Positions 59,169-64,000 of a stretch of DNA of 64,000 nucleotides are shown here, in pieces. Origin of the DNA: Thunnus maccoyii. Its lineage: Eukaryota; Chordata; Actinopteri; Scombriformes; Scombridae. The position numbers and the translations under genes are program-made. The stretch covers positions 11,789,490 to 11,853,489 of the forward strand of contig NC_056534.1 in NCBI RefSeq assembly GCF_910596095.1, given 5' to 3'. Within the stretch, counting starts at the first letter, position 1, and every line of letters begins with the position of its first letter. Under the pieces are notes generated by a model. It worked only from the letters and a program-made list of their open reading frames with translations, made no database searches and had not been told where the DNA came from.

Positions 59169-59851
59169 CATTTTATTTTTATTTGCGTGCCTTGTGTGAG
59201 TGACACTCCAAACATCTCCACCTACATGAAAGAGAAAGCAGAGCACTAAATTCGGGGGATTTGTCATGATAAATTTTGTTATTAAGGAATTAAATCAGTA
59301 ATAAGGTGTTTTTACTGTACAGTGTAGATACACTAAAAAAATTGCTGAGTAATAATGACACAATTTCAGATTGCATCAAAGCAGTGCCATCAAACTGTCT
59401 TTTCATTTCCCTTCCACTTGATTATGTGTGAATTTTGCAATATATTATGATTTATTTAGCTAACTTGACATTTCATTTCATACATTTCTACAACTGTGCG
59501 ATATATGACCATTTTTATGAATTTACAAATATAAAAGAAAGTGCTGAATAATGATGAAACAAAAAAAACAAACAGTTTCAGTGGTATTATTAAAAAAAAC
59601 AAAAGCTGTTTATTTGGATGTGATTGTTCAAGATCTGTGACCTTTGAGATGAGGATTTAACTTGTTGCCAAGTCAGCCTTTTTAATGAGGATCCTTGACC
59701 TTAATATCCCAGAAACAAGGCCCAAGTTTCAAAATCCAACCACACAGTAGAGTTCTTAGAGAAAGCTCCTTTGTTTCTTTCAAAATCATACTGAAATATT
59801 GACCAATATCTAATCCTACTAACCACGCCTGTCCTTCCCAGTTCCAACACA

Positions 59852-59858
59852 AATAAAA
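59852..59858 (+). promoter_or_regulatory. lrat: TATA-like sequence for lrat copy 2
   Basis: AATAAAA about 40 bases before the ATG at 59896. It leaves only a very short leader, so this is tentative. Confidence 0.35.
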
Positions 59859-59895
59859 CGCTCAGGTGTCGAGCATTGTGCTGCGCACTACAATC

Positions 59896-61278
59896 ATGTT
59901 TCTTTACCAACTATTCAACTTTTTCTTTGTAGCGTCCAACAAAGAGGAGGACTCTAAATATGATCTGTCTCTGTACAAGCGTGGTGACCTTTTAGAAGTC
60001 CCCAGGACGTTATTCACCCACTTTGGTATTTACTTGGGTGACAATCGGGTGGCTCATCTCATTCCGGACATCCTGCCCGTGATCTCCAAGAATAAATCTG
60101 CAATCGCCAAGATGGTGACAAATAACCGTCTGCTTCTAGGGGTTATCACAAAGGTTGCCAGTGTAAGAGTGGACTCTGTGGTAGATTTTGCATACGGCTC
60201 AGAGATTCTGATCAACAACATGGACAAAGTGTGCAGCCAGAACCCCTTGGATGGGGACGAAGTGGCTAGAAGGGCTGAGAAACTCCTGGGATCTGTCACC
60301 TACAGTTTACTGTGGTACAACTGTGAACACTATGTCATGTACTGCAGATACGGCATGGCTATCAGCTACCAGACATACCAGGTAGGGTTACTGGCTAAAA
60401 TATTAATATCTGATCATCTTGTAGGATTGAATTAGTCTATGAGGTGTGGTTTACAAACTGTTTCCTGGATATTTATGTCACAGTTGAATGGATTTTCTAC
60501 AAAAAACTACTTTGCATGATTTATTTTGAACAATGAGTGCCAGATTTATGGAAAGGCTGATTTGTTTTTCTATAGTCATCTTTAATTCTTTAAACTTTTT
60601 AAATCCTCACGAGTGTTTCTGTCTCTGCATCTCGGCACATGAGGAAGGTCACATGTATAAGCAAAAAGGTTTAAGGGTCATTCCACGTGTTGGCATTTGA
60701 GATGCTCTCAGTTACTTTCAAGGATTTAGAGAAAAACAGATTATTGGATTGTTTGCGTGCAACACTCTCTGTAAGATGGTGTTAATCTAAATGTTCTTAT
60801 GGAGGTGTGTGACTGAGGAAAAGACTCTTTTTTTCCACAATGACTGGCTTCCTTACTGCTGAAATTCAGACTTAATGACATGTGGTGATATGGAGGATAT
60901 TGTCACTGCAAAGGGCTGTTTGCTTCAGTCCACTGAGCTGAAAATTAACTTCTCTTATTCATGAGGTGACTAGCTCCATCTAGTGTTACTTTTTGTCCAA
61001 ATTACTGTCATTCTGGAGGTAATGAAGACTTTCCTCTTGACAATAGACCTCTACTACACCACTAATCTATCATTTACTTCGCCTCGAATCATTGTCTAAT
61101 GCTCACTCACTCTCTCTCGCAGTTCTGCACAACAGTACGGAAGATTGTATTCAGCAGGATGAGTGCCTATTTGACCGCCCTGTGTGGTATAGGAACCATG
61201 CTGTATTTGGGATGTGTGACGCCGATGACAGTTTTACCAACCCTGCTCATCTCATTCACCATCTGGATGGCAGCCTAA
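59896..61278 (+). CDS. lrat: Lecithin-retinol acyltransferase, tandem copy 2
   Basis: Exons 59896-60381 and 61123-61278, split at the same phase-0 site as copy 1, give 213 aa. The N-terminal region is about 16 residues shorter than in copy 1 but still hydrophobic (MFLYQLFNFFFVA). The core keeps [21 protein letters not shown]42, H54 and C143 (YNCEHY), so activity is expected. The C-terminus is again a membrane anchor (LTALCGIGTMLYLG...LLISFTIWMAA). The copies share long identical blocks yet differ in the region between HLIPDILPV and the catalytic cysteine. An in-frame frame extends upstream to 59866 but has no ATG before 59896. Duplication within this locus is the simplest reading. Confidence 0.95.
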
Positions 61279-64000
61279 CGGGCTCCAGTGAGAAAAGACT
61301 CTAATTTAACACACTGGTGGTTGCTGAAATGAAGTCCTGTGGTTTTAGCTGTGTGACTAAAGGCACTCCCCAAATATGTTTATATCACTAGGATAAAAAT
61401 GTACGTATTTTACTGTTTACATTCTTTGAGCAATTGTTGTTTTGTAAATGTCACCTGATTTATTAATTTTATTGTCTTAGGAGAACAAAACTGAATCTTG
61501 CAGTAATTTGCTCTTCTAGTTGTGGTGCTGTTATTTGCTTTATTTTAAGTTAGAACTCTAATTTTGTATGCTATTCATCATTAATTTCACAAGGCACTGA
61601 TATTCAACATTAATCTTACAGCAGCTCATAGATTATAAATGAACTCTGACAAACTCTTGAAGATTGGGATGAAGCTCAACAGAGATATTAAAAAGAAGAG
61701 ACTGACCTATTGAAACATATTACAGTGATGATGTATGCAGCCAAAATTTATAGTAATGTCATAGTGGATAACTGCAAAAGGTCATCAGTGTGATTTTACA
61801 CTGACATAATGATCTAGCTTTAACGGATGGCTCGGACAAAGTGCAATAAGTTCGTCTTGTTATGGAACATAGTTCTGATATATCGTATGTCATATGAAAG
61901 TGTATTTGGTAGTCAATTAAACATGTATTTCTACCTGCCTCCTGTTGTGTTTCTTGTGTGAAACCTCAAATACTTCTATCATCATCATATCCTCTGTGGT
62001 GCACTGAAAGGTTTTGTTCAATTCTTGGATTGTGCCTGATGAATTTTATTTTGCCCTTTACTGCAGAGAATGTGGCCAGACTCTCTGTCATTGTGACAAG
62101 AATAGCATTATGCACCGAACAATGTTCCTAAACCCTCTTTTAGCTTTTCCCCTGAGAAATCAAAGCAAGCACGCAAAATAGTCTTTCAAATAAATGGACT
62201 GAATACAGAAGATACTTAATGGTGACCAAGGAATAGTCCATTTCTGGGTGATTCACTATTTCAAGAATCTGAGGGTCAGATTTGTAAATTATTAATCCTG
62301 CTTCTAGTTCAAGGGGAAATATTTCATGATCCAGAGAAAACACTAAGTGGTGAGCAAGGGGTATCATTAATGATAAATCACTAAAACGTTTTTATAGTTT
62401 TATGGTGGTGGTATGTGTCTAGAAAGCTATTATTATTATTTCTTTTTGAAGGGAAGAAAAGGACTTTAATCTGACCTAAAAAGTTGAGAATTAACCCTTT
62501 TGTCAATTCTGGTAGGTGCAGTTTGGACTTTAAAGTTGAACACTTGTGCAGCACAGTAAGATAAAAGTGAGGTTTACTCAGTGAGCGTTCAGAAAACAAG
62601 TTGGCAAAGGGCTCTTAGTCAGCAAGAGCAAACAGGCCTAAAAGGCAAACAGGCAGGGACAAATCAAAAACAGGCAGACAGAAAAGGAAAAGCAGGCTGG
62701 AGTACAGTGACAAAAGCTTTGATGATCTGGCAGAGGACTAGTTTGTGGGCAAGTACTATATATCCTGTATATTCTATAGCCAATTTGGAGGAAAGAACGG
62801 CAGGTATGCTGGCAGGTGACAACTGTTATATGGAAAGGCAGGAACACAGAGGCCACTGCTGGACAGAGATGGGATCACTGTAACACATTCAATTTCTGGG
62901 TTTCTTATCAATCTTGTAATTATTTGAAAAATTTCAGGACCAGTGTTGTAAATGATTGACTCTGCTTCTGGCCAAAGGCAAAGATGTGATAAACATGCTG
63001 CTCAGTTAAGTAAAAATAAGTCCTGTACTCATGTCTGTGCAGGATCTCACTGTACCCTCTTGTTGCAGACATGGCATATATTGATTTTTGGATATGGTGC
63101 CCCACATAGAAAAAATAAAATAAAATAAACAAATAAATACATTTTAGATTCTTTTTTGTGAAACCTGTCATGCATTAGGTAATTGTTGAAAAGTTTACAA
63201 GTGACACTGTATCTATGGTTCTATGATCACAAGCAAAACTCTTAATAGGCTGTTAAGAAAGGCTTTGTGTAAAGGCAGTCATTTCACACACTCTACTTCA
63301 CTTCTCACCTTTTCCACTTTAATAACATGCCAATTTTTCTAATTCCTCAACTTAGTTGTCTTATTGAGATCATAATCTCTCAAGAGAGACCTTTGTACGA
63401 GGAAAAACATATACAGTTTAAGCATGGACAAATAGAAGATCCTCTGATGGTGTAAAACAATTTATCAAAGTTTAAGCACTTCAGTTTGTTCAGCAGAATA
63501 CAATAACATTATTATACAATGTTATGAACTGACAAAATAATTTTCACTAGTTTCACTAAAATATGAAAACACAAGTAATGATAATATCTCAACACCATAT
63601 TACATCAACACATCATGTAAAGACACCTTTAAAAACACATTACTATGTCTTTAACTTGTAGCCCAAGTGTTCAATCTTCTGGTTTATAACTGCCATACAT
63701 GATGCATGTTACCAAGTGATCATAGCTCCATACTTAGGTCACATGATGACAACTGTGCACACTTTATTGACTGATCAAGACTGTGAGATGCAGTTGAAAG
63801 CTCAAGGAAGATAAAGCTCATAAGTGGACCATAATTTTGTCAAATTACCATTTCCAAGGTCAGGTGAACCACATGGTCAACACATACATTTGTATTGAAC
63901 TCTCAGGAGTTTCTCTCCCTTAGCTCAGATAAATCAAACTGATGTCAGGATGTCCTCCATCAAACTGTACCCTCCACATCCAAGATGTTAAGGATGTAAT
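61279..64000. other. Intergenic region after the lrat pair
   Basis: Contains the 3' untranslated region of lrat copy 2, with a possible ATTAAA signal at 61916-61921. About 62590-62880 looks repeat-derived (runs of AAACAGGCAGA). No gene is recognised up to the window end. Confidence 0.45.

Noticed and set aside
1..64000. CRISPR arrays, operons, prophage
   Set aside because: The window is spliced vertebrate DNA; no direct-repeat and spacer array or prokaryotic gene layout is present.

Overview
This is vertebrate genomic DNA, almost certainly from a teleost fish. Coding is split into short exons with GT-AG introns, the background is AT-rich and full of fish-type hAT/MITE and LINE debris, and the gene order is the conserved DCHS2-PLRG1-FGG-LRAT neighbourhood known from human chromosome 4q. 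I placed exon boundaries by reading splice sites by eye and checking that the reading phase carries through. plrg1 (15 coding exons, 513 aa), fgg (9 exons, 431 aa), two lrat copies (228 and 213 aa) and an unnamed TIR gene (5 exons, 297 aa) each close exactly into one complete reading frame.

Layout. About 0.8-26.9 kb, minus strand: the 5' two-thirds of dachsous cadherin-related 2 (dchs2), 16 exons that encode a signal peptide and about 20 cadherin repeats; the rest of the gene lies beyond base 1. 29.0-31.6 kb, plus strand: a compact five-exon gene for a predicted TIR-domain protein with a C-terminal beta-trefoil-like region, which I do not recognise as a named gene. 31.8-38.7 kb, minus strand: plrg1, a spliceosomal WD40 protein, convergent with the TIR gene and only 166 bp from its stop codon. 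39-43 kb: a transposon-rich gap, including a hAT element with a tRNA-like insert nested in an older inverted-repeat element. In mammals fgb and fga lie at this position; I see neither here. 43.4-47.0 kb, minus strand: fgg, fibrinogen gamma chain. 47-56.9 kb: intergenic, with a decayed LINE reverse transcriptase (51-52 kb) and a possible non-coding conserved element. 56.9-61.3 kb, plus strand: two tandem lecithin-retinol acyltransferase genes. 61.3-64 kb: no gene seen.

The genes do not form a pathway; they are a conserved syntenic block. dchs2 acts in cell adhesion and planar polarity, plrg1 in splicing, fgg in clotting and lrat in retinoid storage. The element least explained by known annotation is the TIR/beta-trefoil gene between dchs2 and plrg1. 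It keeps a glutamate at the position used by NAD-cleaving TIR enzymes, and it is my main candidate for something undescribed.
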